NCBI GenBank assembly: GCA_028871345.1
Contig: JAGWNK010000030.1
Span: 1 to 47,775, forward strand
DNA from: Alphaproteobacteria bacterium
GTDB taxonomy: Bacteria > Pseudomonadota > Alphaproteobacteria > Micropepsales > Micropepsaceae
DNA length: 47,775 nt
Direction of reading: 5' to 3'
The position numbers and the translations under genes are program-made. Below the pieces are notes generated by a model. That model was not told the DNA's origin. It was given only the letters and a program-made list of their open reading frames with translations, and made no database searches. Below are positions 26,780 through 34,970 of the stretch, one piece after another. How positions within the stretch are numbered: position 1 is the first letter of the stretch; every line of letters starts with the position of its first letter.

Positions 26780-27735
26780 CACAGACCTTTCGCAAACGCC
26801 TCGATATCGGCCGGAGAATCGAGCGACACCGTCGCCAGCTCCTTGTCGATGCGCTTGACCATCCCCGTCAGCACCTTGTTGCCGCCGATCTCGACCGTCG
26901 CATCGACGCCGAGCGCCCGGAATCCCAGAACGCTCTCGCGCCAGCGTACCCGGCCTGTGACCTGCTCGACAAGCAAGCGGCGGATGGTTTCCGGCTCATT
27001 GGTCTCAACCGCAGTGACATTCGCCACAACCGGCGCGGCGGGCGGGCGAATCACGACCTTTGCCAGGGCCTCTGCCATCTTGTCGGCGGCGGGCTGCATC
27101 ATCGGGCAATGGAACGGTGCGCTGACGGCCAGCGGCAGCACGCGCTTGACGCCTTTGGTCTTGGCGATCTCGCCGGCGCGATCGACCGTCGCCTTCAATC
27201 CCGAGATCACCACCTGCCCGGGCGCATTGTCGTTGGCGACGACGCACGTCGGATTCGATTCGATGGCCAGCGCCACGGCTTCTTTTGCAATCTCTTCCGC
27301 CAAGGCGATGTCGGCGCCGATCAGCGCGCTCATGGCGCCTTCCCCGACCGGCACGGCGCCCTGCATGGCAAGGCCGCGGGTCTTCAGGAGATGCGCCGTA
27401 TCGGCGAGCGTGAAGGCGCCCGCGGCGCACAGGGCGCTGTACTCGCCGAGCGAATGGCCGGCGACGAGGCGCGCCTGTTGGGAAAGATCCAGTCCGCCTT
27501 CGCGCTGCAGCACGCGAATGATGGCCAGGCTGGCGGCCATGATGGCGGGCTGGGCGTTTTCGGTGAGGACGAGGTCCGCTTCCGGCCCCTCCCACATCAC
27601 GCGCGACAAATTCTGCGACAGCGCGTCATCGACTTCTTCGAAGACGGCGCGCGCCGCTGCGAACGCCTCGGCGAGGATTTTCCCCATGCCGACGGCCTGG
27701 CTGCCCTGTCCGGGAAAGATGAAAGCGCGAGTCAT
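26779..27735 (-). CDS. fabD: Malonyl-CoA:ACP transacylase
   Basis: Loads malonyl groups on ACP. The start MTRAFIFPGQGSQAVGMG is conserved and is preferred to an upstream ATG at 27756. The active-site motif is GHSLGEY, and SAPFHCPMM carries the catalytic His. The protein has 318 residues. It is translationally coupled to fabG. Confidence 0.97.
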   Translation of the reverse strand: MTRAFIFPGQGSQAVGMGKILAEAFAAARAVFEEVDDALSQNLSRVMWEGPEADLVLTENAQPAIMAASLAIIRVLQREGGLDLSQQARLVAGHSLGEYSALCAAGAFTLADTAHLLKTRGLAMQGAVPVGEGAMSALIGADIALAEEIAKEAVALAIESNPTCVVANDNAPGQVVISGLKATVDRAGEIAKTKGVKRVLPLAVSAPFHCPMMQPAADKMAEALAKVVIRPPAAPVVANVTAVETNEPETIRRLLVEQVTGRVRWRESVLGFRALGVDATVEIGGNKVLTGMVKRIDKELATVSLDSPADIEAFAKGL

Positions 27736-27771
27736 AATGGGCGCGAGACAAATCAACCGCGTGGGATGAAG

Positions 27772-28455
27772 TCAAGCCGCCGGGACGGCGCCTTCCGCCG
27801 CGGGCACGACGATGCTGCGGGCGCGAGCGGCCAGCGCGTCGTTGCCGTAAACGGCGAAGAAGACGTTCAGCATCGACTCCACGGCGGTTTCAATAGCCTG
27901 TTCGGTCGGAGCCGGAATGACGTTCCACAGCTTCAGCTTGTGCAGCTGGCCCATGCCCAGATCGAGCAAAAGTTCGGCGGCGGCCATGCCGTCGGCCTCG
28001 CGCAGCACGCCCTCCTTCATGGCGCGCTCCAGATAGGCCGCGATCCTTTTCAGGCCCGGGCGCACCCCGGCCCGGTACGTCGCCATGCCGAGCTCCGGAA
28101 ATCGGGCGGCCTCGGCCACCACTAGTCGGTTGAATGCAATGTTCTCGTCGGAGACCAGCATTTCCTGGAATCGGCGTCCCAGTTTCGCCAGCGTCGCTTC
28201 CACATCGTGCTCGAGCACGACCTCGAATAGCTGGTCCAGGCAACGGGCGGCCTCCGCCTCGGCTGTGGCGATGAACAGCGCCTTCTTGGAGGGGAAATAG
28301 CTGTAGAGCGTGGCCTTCGAGCCGCCGACAAGCGCCGCGATGCGCGACACCGAAGCCCCGGAATAGCCTTCACGCAGGAACTCCTCGCGGGCGATGGCCA
28401 GGATGCCCGCCCGTCGCTCGTCGGGCCCCAACCGTCCTGCTTCCTGCAACTCCAT
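27772..28455 (-). CDS. TetR/AcrR family regulator of the efflux operon
   Basis: A 227-residue one-component repressor. The N-terminal helix-turn-helix (ILAIAREEFLREGYSGASVS to GGSKATLYSYFPSKKALF) is typical of TetR. The C-terminal ligand domain resembles TetR_C_7-type. It is divergent from the tripartite efflux operon, and a perfect 21-bp palindrome lies in the 128-bp gap just after the operon promoter. It most likely represses that operon and itself until an effector binds. Confidence 0.92.
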   Translation of the reverse strand: MELQEAGRLGPDERRAGILAIAREEFLREGYSGASVSRIAALVGGSKATLYSYFPSKKALFIATAEAEAARCLDQLFEVVLEHDVEATLAKLGRRFQEMLVSDENIAFNRLVVAEAARFPELGMATYRAGVRPGLKRIAAYLERAMKEGVLREADGMAAAELLLDLGMGQLHKLKLWNVIPAPTEQAIETAVESMLNVFFAVYGNDALAARARSIVVPAAEGAVPAA

Positions 28456-28492
28456 CTCGTGTCCCCGATGTCTGGCGGCCCTCCGCTCAGGC

Positions 28493-28521
28493 TTGACAGA
28501 GGCACCATAAGCACCTATCTC
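28493..28521 (+). promoter_or_regulatory. Candidate promoter of the efflux operon
   Basis: A perfect TTGACA -35 (28493-28498), 17-bp spacer and TATCTC -10 (28516-28521) read toward the outer-membrane factor gene. The predicted start near 28528 puts the operator just downstream, so a bound repressor would block initiation or early elongation. Confidence 0.6.
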
Positions 28522-28533
28522 CCCGTAGTCAAT

Positions 28534-28554
28534 AGTACTGTACGGTACAGTACT
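28534..28554. promoter_or_regulatory. TetR-type operator palindrome
   Basis: Perfect 21-bp inverted repeat with 10-bp arms AGTACTGTAC and GTACAGTACT around a central G at 28544. It lies in the divergent tetR/efflux region, 30 bp before the first efflux ATG. Size and symmetry fit a TetR-family operator. Confidence 0.75.
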
Positions 28555-28583
28555 GCTCCTAAGTCACTGTCAGGACAGCAGAT

Positions 28584-30017
28584 ATGGCAATCACTGTTGG
28601 CAGACCGATGCGGCTGGCGCTGGTGAGCATCGCCCTTCCCCTCGCCGCCTGCGCTCCTGATCTCGGCCCCATGCCCGAAGCCAAGGCGCTCTCCTCGTTC
28701 GAGATGTCGCAGAGCTTCGCGGCGCCGCAGGCGGCGTGGCCCGAGGAGGAATGGTGGAAGGCCTATGGCGATCCCCAGCTCGATGCCCTGATCGCAGAGG
28801 CGATCGCGGATTCGCCGGACCTGAAGATGGCCGCGGCGCGCGTGCGTGGCATGGCGGCCATGGAAGATGTCGCGGGCGCTGATTTGTGGCCGACCGTCAA
28901 CGGCGAAGCGGCGCTGCAGGAAACCCATCCCTCCCGCAACCAAGGCTTCCCCTATCCCTACAACGCCCTCTTGCCGAAGGGTTGGCACACCTCCGCGTCC
29001 CTGGCGGCGCAACTCGACTATGAGCTCGATTTCTTCGGTAAGAATCGCGCGGCGCTCGCCGCCGCCACGTCGGAGGCCGAAGCCGCCAAGGCCGAACAGG
29101 CGGAAGCGCGCCTCGCCATCTCGGCCGGCGTCGCCACCACCTATGCAACGCTCAACGGGCTCTTCACCGACCAGTCGCTGGCGCACGATGCGGTGCGCAT
29201 CCGCGAAACGGACTTGTCGCTGGTGCAATCCCGCTACAGCCGGGGTCTCGAGAACAGGGGCCAGCTGTCGCAGGCCAAGGCGCAGCTCGAATCCGCCAAG
29301 ACGCAAGCGGCGGTCTACGACCGGCTCGTGCTGCTGGCGCGCCACCAGCTCGCCGCCTTGCTCGGCAAAGGTCCGGATCGCGGGCTTTCCATCCAGCCGA
29401 CGCTGCGCGCCGCCCTTAAGGCGCCCGGACTGCCTTCGTCGCTGTCCGTCGATCTCATCGGGCGGCGTCCCGACATCATCGCGGCCCGCTTGAACGTCGA
29501 GGCCGCCTCGTCCCGCGTCGATGTCGCCAACGCGAATTTCTATCCCAATGTCGATCTCGTGGCGGCGTTCGGAGTCGAAGGCCTCGATGCCAAGGATCTG
29601 TTCAGCGGCACTTCGGCCGTCGGCAAGCTCGGTCCTGCCATCACGTTGCCGATCTTCCACTACGGGCGCATCACCGGAGCCTATCGCGGCGCGCGCGCCC
29701 AGTACGACGCGGCTGTCGCCAATTACGACAAGACTGTCGCCAACGCCCTGAAGGACGTGGCGGATGCCTATGGCAGCCGTCGCGGAGTGGAAGCGGAACT
29801 GGTGCACGCCCATGCCGGGCTGCAGGAGGCCGAGAACTCCTATGACGTGCTGTCGCGCCGCTACAAGGCGGGCATCACGCCGTACACCGACCTTTTGAAC
29901 GCCGAGAGCGAGCTCATCGAAGCGCGCCGCGTCACGGCTGATCTCGAATCTGAAGCTTTCGCCGACGACATCGCCCTCGCCCGCGCCTTGGGCGGCGGGT
30001 ATTCGGCCTCAAAGTAG
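28584..30017 (+). CDS. Outer-membrane efflux lipoprotein (NodT/OprM family)
   Basis: Outer-membrane factor of a tripartite pump, 477 residues. The N-terminus ends in a lipobox (PLAAC), so the protein is lipid-anchored like OprM. Repeated long helices with an AYRSGLE-like segment (YSRGLENRGQLSQAKAQLESAK) and the second-half motif IGRRPDIIAARLNVEAASSR define the family. It is the first of three genes, with the membrane fusion protein and MFS pump following in the same direction. Confidence 0.93.
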   Translation: MAITVGRPMRLALVSIALPLAACAPDLGPMPEAKALSSFEMSQSFAAPQAAWPEEEWWKAYGDPQLDALIAEAIADSPDLKMAAARVRGMAAMEDVAGADLWPTVNGEAALQETHPSRNQGFPYPYNALLPKGWHTSASLAAQLDYELDFFGKNRAALAAATSEAEAAKAEQAEARLAISAGVATTYATLNGLFTDQSLAHDAVRIRETDLSLVQSRYSRGLENRGQLSQAKAQLESAKTQAAVYDRLVLLARHQLAALLGKGPDRGLSIQPTLRAALKAPGLPSSLSVDLIGRRPDIIAARLNVEAASSRVDVANANFYPNVDLVAAFGVEGLDAKDLFSGTSAVGKLGPAITLPIFHYGRITGAYRGARAQYDAAVANYDKTVANALKDVADAYGSRRGVEAELVHAHAGLQEAENSYDVLSRRYKAGITPYTDLLNAESELIEARRVTADLESEAFADDIALARALGGGYSASK

Positions 30018-30024
30018 TGGGAGC

Positions 30025-31047
30025 ATGGTCATGACCGCATCCGATTGGTTGTTGGCAAAGGACGCGCCGAGCGACAACGAACGCAACAAACTGCGCCGGC
30101 AGCGATTGTTCGCGGCCCTGGGCGCCATCGTGTTCGTCGCGACGCTCGCGGCACTGCTGTGGTGGGGCCTAATCGGGCGCAATTACGTCTCGACCGACAA
30201 TGCCTACGTCGGCGCAGCGACGGCGCAGGTGACGCCGCTGACCAGCGGCCGCGTCCAAGCCGTGCTCGTCGACAACAGCCAGTACGTGAACAAGGGCGAC
30301 GTCCTGGTCGTCATCGACCCGGAAGATGCGAAATTGGCGTTCAAACGCGCCGATGCCGCCTACAGCCTGACCGTGCGCAAGGTCGAGACCTATTTCGCGA
30401 CCGCCGCCGCACAGCGCGCCGCGTTCCGGAAAGCCGAGCTCGATTACAAGCGTCGCGCGCCGCTGGCGGGCGACGGCGCCGTGTCGCCCGAAGAACTGAC
30501 CGCGGCGCGTGCCGCCTATGACGTCGCCCGATCCTCGCTGGCCGCCGCTGATGCCCTCACTCGCGGCACCGATGTGATGCATCACCCCGAAGTGCTCGCC
30601 GCCAGAGCGCAGCTCGAGACCGCGAAGCTCAACCTCGAGCGCACCGTCATCCGCGCGCCGGTGTCGGGTATCGTCGTCCAGCGCGCCGTCCAGGTCGGAC
30701 AGATGGCCGCCGCCGGCTATCCGGTGATGGCCGTCGTGCCCGTCGACGATGTTTATGTGGACGCCAACTTCAAGGAAAGCCAACTCGCCCGTGTGCATCC
30801 GGGCCAGAAAGCGACGCTGACGTCCGATCTCTACGGCTCGTCGGTGACCTATCACGGCCGCGTGGTGGGTCTCGGCGGCGGCACGGGCTCGGCTTTCGCC
30901 GTCATCCCGGCTCAGAACGCCACGGGCAACTGGATCAAGGTGGTGCAGCGCGTGCCGGTGCGCATCTCGCTCGACCGCGAGGATCTCAGGCAGCACCCGC
31001 TGCGCGTCGGGCTGTCCATGACCGCATCGATCAAGGTGACGGAGTAG
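30025..31047 (+). CDS. HlyD/EmrA-type membrane fusion protein
   Basis: Periplasmic adaptor of 340 residues with one N-terminal membrane helix (near residues 28-48, LFAALGAIVFVATLAALLWWG), a short lipoyl/barrel-sandwich half (STDNAYVGAATAQVTPLTSG), a coiled-coil hairpin and the second half (VIRAPVSGIVVQRAVQVGQM). It bridges the MFS pump to the outer-membrane factor. A second in-frame ATG lies six bases after the one chosen. Eight bases separate it from the upstream stop. Confidence 0.93.
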   Translation: MVMTASDWLLAKDAPSDNERNKLRRQRLFAALGAIVFVATLAALLWWGLIGRNYVSTDNAYVGAATAQVTPLTSGRVQAVLVDNSQYVNKGDVLVVIDPEDAKLAFKRADAAYSLTVRKVETYFATAAAQRAAFRKAELDYKRRAPLAGDGAVSPEELTAARAAYDVARSSLAAADALTRGTDVMHHPEVLAARAQLETAKLNLERTVIRAPVSGIVVQRAVQVGQMAAAGYPVMAVVPVDDVYVDANFKESQLARVHPGQKATLTSDLYGSSVTYHGRVVGLGGGTGSAFAVIPAQNATGNWIKVVQRVPVRISLDREDLRQHPLRVGLSMTASIKVTE

Positions 31048-31051
31048 ATTC

Positions 31052-32599
31052 GTGTCCAGCGTCGCCGCAAGCTGCTTCCCCGCCAAGGCGGAGCCCAAGG
31101 GCGTCCTGCTGGTGACCATCGTCGTGGTTCTGGCGATGGCGAACTTCCTCGCCATCCTGGACATCACCATCGTCAATGTGCTGGTGCCTCACATCGCCGG
31201 CGCGCTGGCGGTGGCGTCCTCGGATGGTACCTGGGTCATCACCTCCTATGCGGTGGCCGAGGCCGTCATGGTGCCGCTGACGGGCTGGCTGGCGGAGCGC
31301 TTCGGGCCTGTGCGCGTCTTCGTGCTGTGCATTGCGGGCTTCGGCATCGTGTCCGTCTTGTGCGGGCTTGCCACGTCGCTGCCGATGCTGATCGTCTTCC
31401 GCATCATGCTCGGCATCTGCGGCGGGCCGCTGATCCCGCTGTCGCAGACGCTGCTCCTGCAGATCGTGCCGCCGAAACACGAGATTCCCGCACTCGCCGC
31501 CTGGTCGATGACGACCATCCTGGCGCCCGTCGCGGGTCCTGCCTTGGGCGGGCTGATCGGCGACCTGTGGAGCTGGCCCTGGGCCTTCTATATCAAGGCG
31601 CCGCTGGCGCTGCCTCTCGCGTTCGCCGCCTGGGCCGTGCTGTCGCCCCATGAGACGCCCATCAAGAAGGCGCCCATCGATTTCGTGGGTCTCGGCTTGC
31701 TGGTGGTCTGGGTCGGCGCGTTGCAGGTGATGCTCGGCAACGGTCAGAATCTGGACTGGTTCAATTCGAATTTCATCGTCGGACTCCTGATCGTCACCGT
31801 CATCGGCTTCGTGGCCTTCATCGTCTGGGAGTTGACCGAAGAAGAGCCCATCGTGAACCTGCGGATCTTCTCGAACCGGGCCTTTTCCGTTTCGATGGTC
31901 GTGATCGGGCTGGCGTTCGGCGGATTGTTCGGCGCCGTCGTGCTGGTGCCGCTGTGGCTGCAGACCAGCATGGGGTACACCGCGACGCTGGCTGGCTACA
32001 ACACGGCCTTCGCGGGCGTCGTTTCTCTGTTCCTGGCGCCGATCACGGCCAAGCTGATGACCCGGATCGATCACCGCCTGCTGGTGATGGCGGGCCTGCT
32101 GTTCGCGGCGTTGTCGACATTGATGCGCGTGTTCTTCAACGACCAGATGACCTTCGAGCAGTTGTTGTGGCCGCAAGTGGCGCAGGGCCTCAGTTTCCCG
32201 CTGATCGTCATCCCGCTGATGGACATGTCGGTCAGTTCGCTGCCGCCCCAAGACACCGCCTCCGGCGCCGGCCAGTTCAATTTCATCCGGACGCTGTCGA
32301 GCGCGATTTCCACCGCCTTGGTGGTCGCGGTGTGGTCCAACGCCATCGATTCGAACAAGGCGATCCTGGCGGCTGGTCTCAACGATCCGGCGGCCTTGCT
32401 GGCCAAGGCGCATGCCGGAGGCTTCACGGCCGATCAGGCGCGCAACCTGCTCGATCTCATGGTGCAGGGCCAGTCCGTGATGCTCGGCACCAATCAAACC
32501 TTCTTTGCCGTGGGCGTGGTGCTCCTGCTCTCGGCAGCCATCGTCTGGGTCGCCCCCAGACCGCCTCGCGGCGAGAACGCAAAGCCCGTGATGCATTGA
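31052..32599 (+). CDS. DHA2 family MFS drug exporter (EmrB-like)
   Basis: Fourteen-helix drug:proton antiporter of 515 residues. It starts at a GTG four bases after the adaptor stop. The DHA2 signature region (DITIVNVLVPHIAG) and the ITSYAVAEAVMVPLTGWLAERFG loop are present. With the two upstream genes it makes an EmrAB-TolC-like pump across both membranes. The ligand spectrum is unknown. A GC-rich inverted repeat follows the stop (32603-32633). Confidence 0.93.
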   Translation: MSSVAASCFPAKAEPKGVLLVTIVVVLAMANFLAILDITIVNVLVPHIAGALAVASSDGTWVITSYAVAEAVMVPLTGWLAERFGPVRVFVLCIAGFGIVSVLCGLATSLPMLIVFRIMLGICGGPLIPLSQTLLLQIVPPKHEIPALAAWSMTTILAPVAGPALGGLIGDLWSWPWAFYIKAPLALPLAFAAWAVLSPHETPIKKAPIDFVGLGLLVVWVGALQVMLGNGQNLDWFNSNFIVGLLIVTVIGFVAFIVWELTEEEPIVNLRIFSNRAFSVSMVVIGLAFGGLFGAVVLVPLWLQTSMGYTATLAGYNTAFAGVVSLFLAPITAKLMTRIDHRLLVMAGLLFAALSTLMRVFFNDQMTFEQLLWPQVAQGLSFPLIVIPLMDMSVSSLPPQDTASGAGQFNFIRTLSSAISTALVVAVWSNAIDSNKAILAAGLNDPAALLAKAHAGGFTADQARNLLDLMVQGQSVMLGTNQTFFAVGVVLLLSAAIVWVAPRPPRGENAKPVMH

Positions 32600-32602
32600 A
32601 TT

Positions 32603-32633
32603 CCGCGGCTTGCCTGGCGTGCCCCTGCCGCGG
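32603..32633. terminator. Weak GC-rich hairpin between convergent genes
   Basis: CCGCGGC (32603-32609) pairs with GCCGCGG (32627-32633) across a 17-bp loop, between the convergent efflux pump and hemN genes. No clear T run follows, so it may only be a hairpin that assists termination. Confidence 0.3.
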
Positions 32634-32675
32634 ATCAAGTCGTTCGGAGCCCGTTGCGAGGTTCAGGCGCACTTC

Positions 32676-34022
32676 TCACACTGCCACCGCGTGCACCGCC
32701 GTGCTCTTGGCGAGATAGGTGTCGAAGGCGGCGGCGACGAGGCGCACGGCCGCGCGCGCCTCTGCCGGCACGACCAGGCGGCCGCCGGCGAACGTGGCGA
32801 AGCCTTGGGCGATCAGCGGCTTGAGCGCCGCCAGCTCGGCCGCGAAATCCGCCGCCGACTTGCCGTAAGGCTGCGCCACGCGGTCGAGATCGACACCAAG
32901 GTCGCACATCAGCCGCTCGATGATGGCGCGCCGCAGCCGGTCGTCGTCGCTGAGCGCGATGCCGCGCGCCACCGGCAGCTCGCCCGCCTCCACCGCCTTG
33001 CGGTAGTCGGGCACCTCGGTCTTGTTCTGCGCGTAGCCTTGCGGCAGGGCGCTGATCGAGGAGGCGCCCAGGCCGATCAGGGCCGGCGCGTCGTCGGTGG
33101 TGTAGCCCTGGAAGTTGCGCGACAGCGTGCCCGCCGCGGCCGCCAGGGCCAGCGGATCGTCGGGCCGCGCGAAGTGGTCGAGCCCGATCGGCACATAACC
33201 CGACCCCGACAGGATGCGGTGCGCCAGCTCGAACTGCGCCAGGCGCTCCTCGGCATTGGGCAGCGCTTCTTCCGGGATGAGCTGCATGTGCTTCTTGAAG
33301 TGCGGCACATGGGCGTAGCCGAACACGGCGAAGCGCTGCGGCGCCAGGCCCAGCGACATCTCGATGGTGCGTTCGACATGGGCCAGCGTCTGGTACGGCA
33401 GGCCGTAGATCAGGTCGATGTTGAGGGCGTGGATGCCGGCGGCGCGCAGCCGTTCCACCGCCGAGCGCGTCACCTCGAAGGGCTGGATGCGGTTGATGGC
33501 GCGCTGCACCTTGTCGTCGCAGTCCTGCACGCCGATCGAGGCGCGCGTCAGGCCGGCGGCGGCCAGCGCCTCCACCATCTCGTCCTTCAGGCCGCGGGGA
33601 TCGATCTCGACGGCGAACTCGGCGTGCGGGGCGATCTCGAAATGGGCGCCGATGTGGCCCGCCAGCTTCTTCACGTCCTCCGGCGACAGCATGGTGGGCG
33701 AGCCGCCGCCCCAGTGGATGTGCGTCACGCGATGGGCGCGGCCGACGACCGCCGCCGCATTGGCGATCTCGGTGAACAAATACTCAAGATAGGAACCGAC
33801 CGGCGAGTAGTGGTTCACCACCTTGGTATGGCAGCCGCAGAACCAGCACAGCGTGTCGCAGAAGGGAATGTGCAGATAGAGCGACAGCGGCATGCCGTCG
33901 GGCAGGTTGCGCAGCCAACCGCGCACCGTCTCGCCGGTGATTCCGGCGTGGAAATGCGGGGCTGTGGGGTAGCTCGTGTAGCGGGGCACGCGGGCGTGAA
34001 AGAGATCTGCGGAAGTAGCCAT
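32676..34022 (-). CDS. hemN: Oxygen-independent coproporphyrinogen III oxidase
   Basis: Radical-SAM enzyme that decarboxylates coproporphyrinogen III to protoporphyrinogen IX without oxygen. The 448 residues include the cluster motif C-x3-C-x2-C-x-C (Cys55, 59, 62, 64, in FCDTLCWFCGCH) and the glycine motif THIHWGGGSPT. The N-terminal RYTSYPTAPHF is characteristic of true HemN rather than of HemW. An FNR/FixK-like site lies 36 bp upstream, which suggests low-oxygen induction. Confidence 0.95.
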   Translation of the reverse strand: MATSADLFHARVPRYTSYPTAPHFHAGITGETVRGWLRNLPDGMPLSLYLHIPFCDTLCWFCGCHTKVVNHYSPVGSYLEYLFTEIANAAAVVGRAHRVTHIHWGGGSPTMLSPEDVKKLAGHIGAHFEIAPHAEFAVEIDPRGLKDEMVEALAAAGLTRASIGVQDCDDKVQRAINRIQPFEVTRSAVERLRAAGIHALNIDLIYGLPYQTLAHVERTIEMSLGLAPQRFAVFGYAHVPHFKKHMQLIPEEALPNAEERLAQFELAHRILSGSGYVPIGLDHFARPDDPLALAAAAGTLSRNFQGYTTDDAPALIGLGASSISALPQGYAQNKTEVPDYRKAVEAGELPVARGIALSDDDRLRRAIIERLMCDLGVDLDRVAQPYGKSAADFAAELAALKPLIAQGFATFAGGRLVVPAEARAAVRLVAAAFDTYLAKSTAVHAVAV

Positions 34023-34057
34023 GATGTCCCGCTATGTCGGCATACGGAGGGTTGTCA

Positions 34058-34071
34058 TTGACATCGCGCAA
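34058..34071. promoter_or_regulatory. FNR/FixK-type box upstream of hemN
   Basis: TTGACATCGCGCAA fits the FixK/FNR pattern TTG(A/C)-N6-(T/G)CAA. It sits 36 bp upstream of the hemN ATG and reads in both orientations. Gene and site agree with known oxygen control of hemN in alphaproteobacteria. Confidence 0.55.
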
Positions 34072-34116
34072 GGTGGCTTCGCAATACGCATTGCCCCTTA
34101 TCCCGTCGGCCTTTTC

Positions 34117-34145
34117 TTGACGTTTTCGTGAAAAGGGTGGATAGT
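34117..34145 (+). promoter_or_regulatory. Candidate promoter for a small RNA or leader
   Basis: TTGACG (34117-34122), a 17-bp spacer and GATAGT (34140-34145) read rightward. The predicted start near 34151 coincides with the left arm of the first hairpin of the structured block that follows. Confidence 0.5.
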
Positions 34146-34150
34146 TTGCA

Positions 34151-34272
34151 GGCCTCGCTCCCAGAGAGCAGATGAGGCGCAAAGACGGGCCCGCCCGCCG
34201 GGCCGGTCGGCCTAGAGGCTTCGGCCCAGGCCTTGAGGGGCGCTGCCGTCATCGACAGCGCCCACGTCTTTT
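34151..34272 (+). ncRNA. Candidate structured small RNA or 5' leader
   Basis: About 122 bases, starting just after a good promoter, that fold into four consecutive hairpins. Stem 1 pairs GCCTC (34152-34156) with GAGGC (34174-34178) and has an inner GCTC/GAGC. Stem 2 pairs GGCCCG with CGGGCC (34188-34204). Stem 3 pairs GGCCT with AGGCC (34209-34232) and has an inner GGC-TTCG-GCC. Stem 4 pairs GGGCGCTG with CAGCGCCC (34238-34263) and is followed by TCTTTT. It carries no obvious protein and matches no RNA family I know. It could instead be the leader of the downstream DUF1902 gene. Confidence 0.4.
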
Positions 34273-34314
34273 GTAGTCGATCGTCCCCGATGCCGTCGGC
34301 CGCATAACGCCATC

Positions 34315-34551
34315 ATGCCGCGCGAGCACATCATCCGCGCCGAGTGGGACGAACAGGCCTGCGTCTGGGTGGCGACGAGCGAAGATGTCCCCGGGCATGT
34401 GACGGAATCCAAGACCTTCGAGGCGCTGCTGAAGAAGCTGCGCTCTGTGGTTCCTGAGCTGCCGGAATTGAACGGTGCCATGCCGAAGTCGGGCAAGGCG
34501 GCCTACACTGTGGTGGTCAATCGTGGCGAGACCACGCAAGCCGCCGAATGA
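34315..34551 (+). CDS. DUF1902/HicB-like antitoxin domain protein
   Basis: A 78-residue protein, MPREHIIRAEWDEQACVWVATSE onward, with the HicB-like beta fold (DEQACVWVATSEDVPGHVTES and FEALLKKL). DUF1902 proteins are partners of HicA-type toxins, and the remains of such a toxin follow immediately. It lacks an obvious DNA-binding tail. With the toxin broken, the gene may be a relic or may serve another role. Confidence 0.8.
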   Translation: MPREHIIRAEWDEQACVWVATSEDVPGHVTESKTFEALLKKLRSVVPELPELNGAMPKSGKAAYTVVVNRGETTQAAE

Positions 34552-34744
34552 CCGCTCCTTCACGCCGCAAGTAAAGCGTATTCTCAAGTAGAATGGTTGT
34601 TATCCGGTTCGCCAAGGCAAAGGCGACCACGAAATCTGGTTCAGCCCCATCACCCAACGGCACTTTTCGGTGGCCAGCAAAATCCTGTCGCGCCACACGG
34701 CCGACGCAATCATGAGACAGGCGGAAGTTGGGCGCAATTTCTGA
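34548..34744 (+). pseudogene. Broken HicA-like toxin
   Basis: In the frame starting at 34550 the bases encode a HicA C-terminus: RSFTPQVKRILK, then a TAG (34589-34591), then NGCYPVRQGKGDHEIWFSP and onward to ASKILSRHTADAIMRQAEVG, ending in TGA at 34744. The ATG at 34548 overlaps the DUF1902 stop but is in another frame, so a frameshift near the start and an in-frame stop both disrupt it. The catalytic His of the GDHEIW motif is still present. A HicA ancestor is the simplest reading; recoding is possible but unsupported. Confidence 0.75.
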
Positions 34745-34798
34745 CCGCGCCGCGACGGCGCCAACGTCTTGTGCGGCAATCCCATGCACGGTTGTTTC

Positions 34799-34876
34799 AC
34801 CCCTTTGAGGGAGGGTCGAAAATCCGCGCAGCGGATTTCGGGGAGGGGTAACCGGACGAGCGGCTTGCGTCCGGTT
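34799..34876. repeat. Nested inverted-repeat block
   Basis: ACCCCT (34799-34804) pairs with AGGGGT (34844-34849). Inside it AAATCCGC pairs with GCGGATTT (34820-34838). Just downstream AACCGGAC (34850-34857) pairs with GTCCGGTT (34869-34876). The block lies in the 226 bp between the hicA remnant and the TonB-domain gene. The GAGGGAGGG motif recurs near 39936, so it may be a dispersed family or a bidirectional terminator. Confidence 0.55.
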
Positions 34877-34970
34877 GCGGAGTTACCTGCCGTCGGTCGT
34901 TTCTTCGCAGCGTGAGAAATCGTCCTTCGCGCTGCAAATCCGCTCTCGCTGTGCTTTTCCCGATCCGGCC

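Noticed and set aside
32635..32907. A 90-codon minus-strand frame near the 3' end of hemN
   Set aside because: It is an Arg-rich shadow frame overlapping hemN and has no domain.
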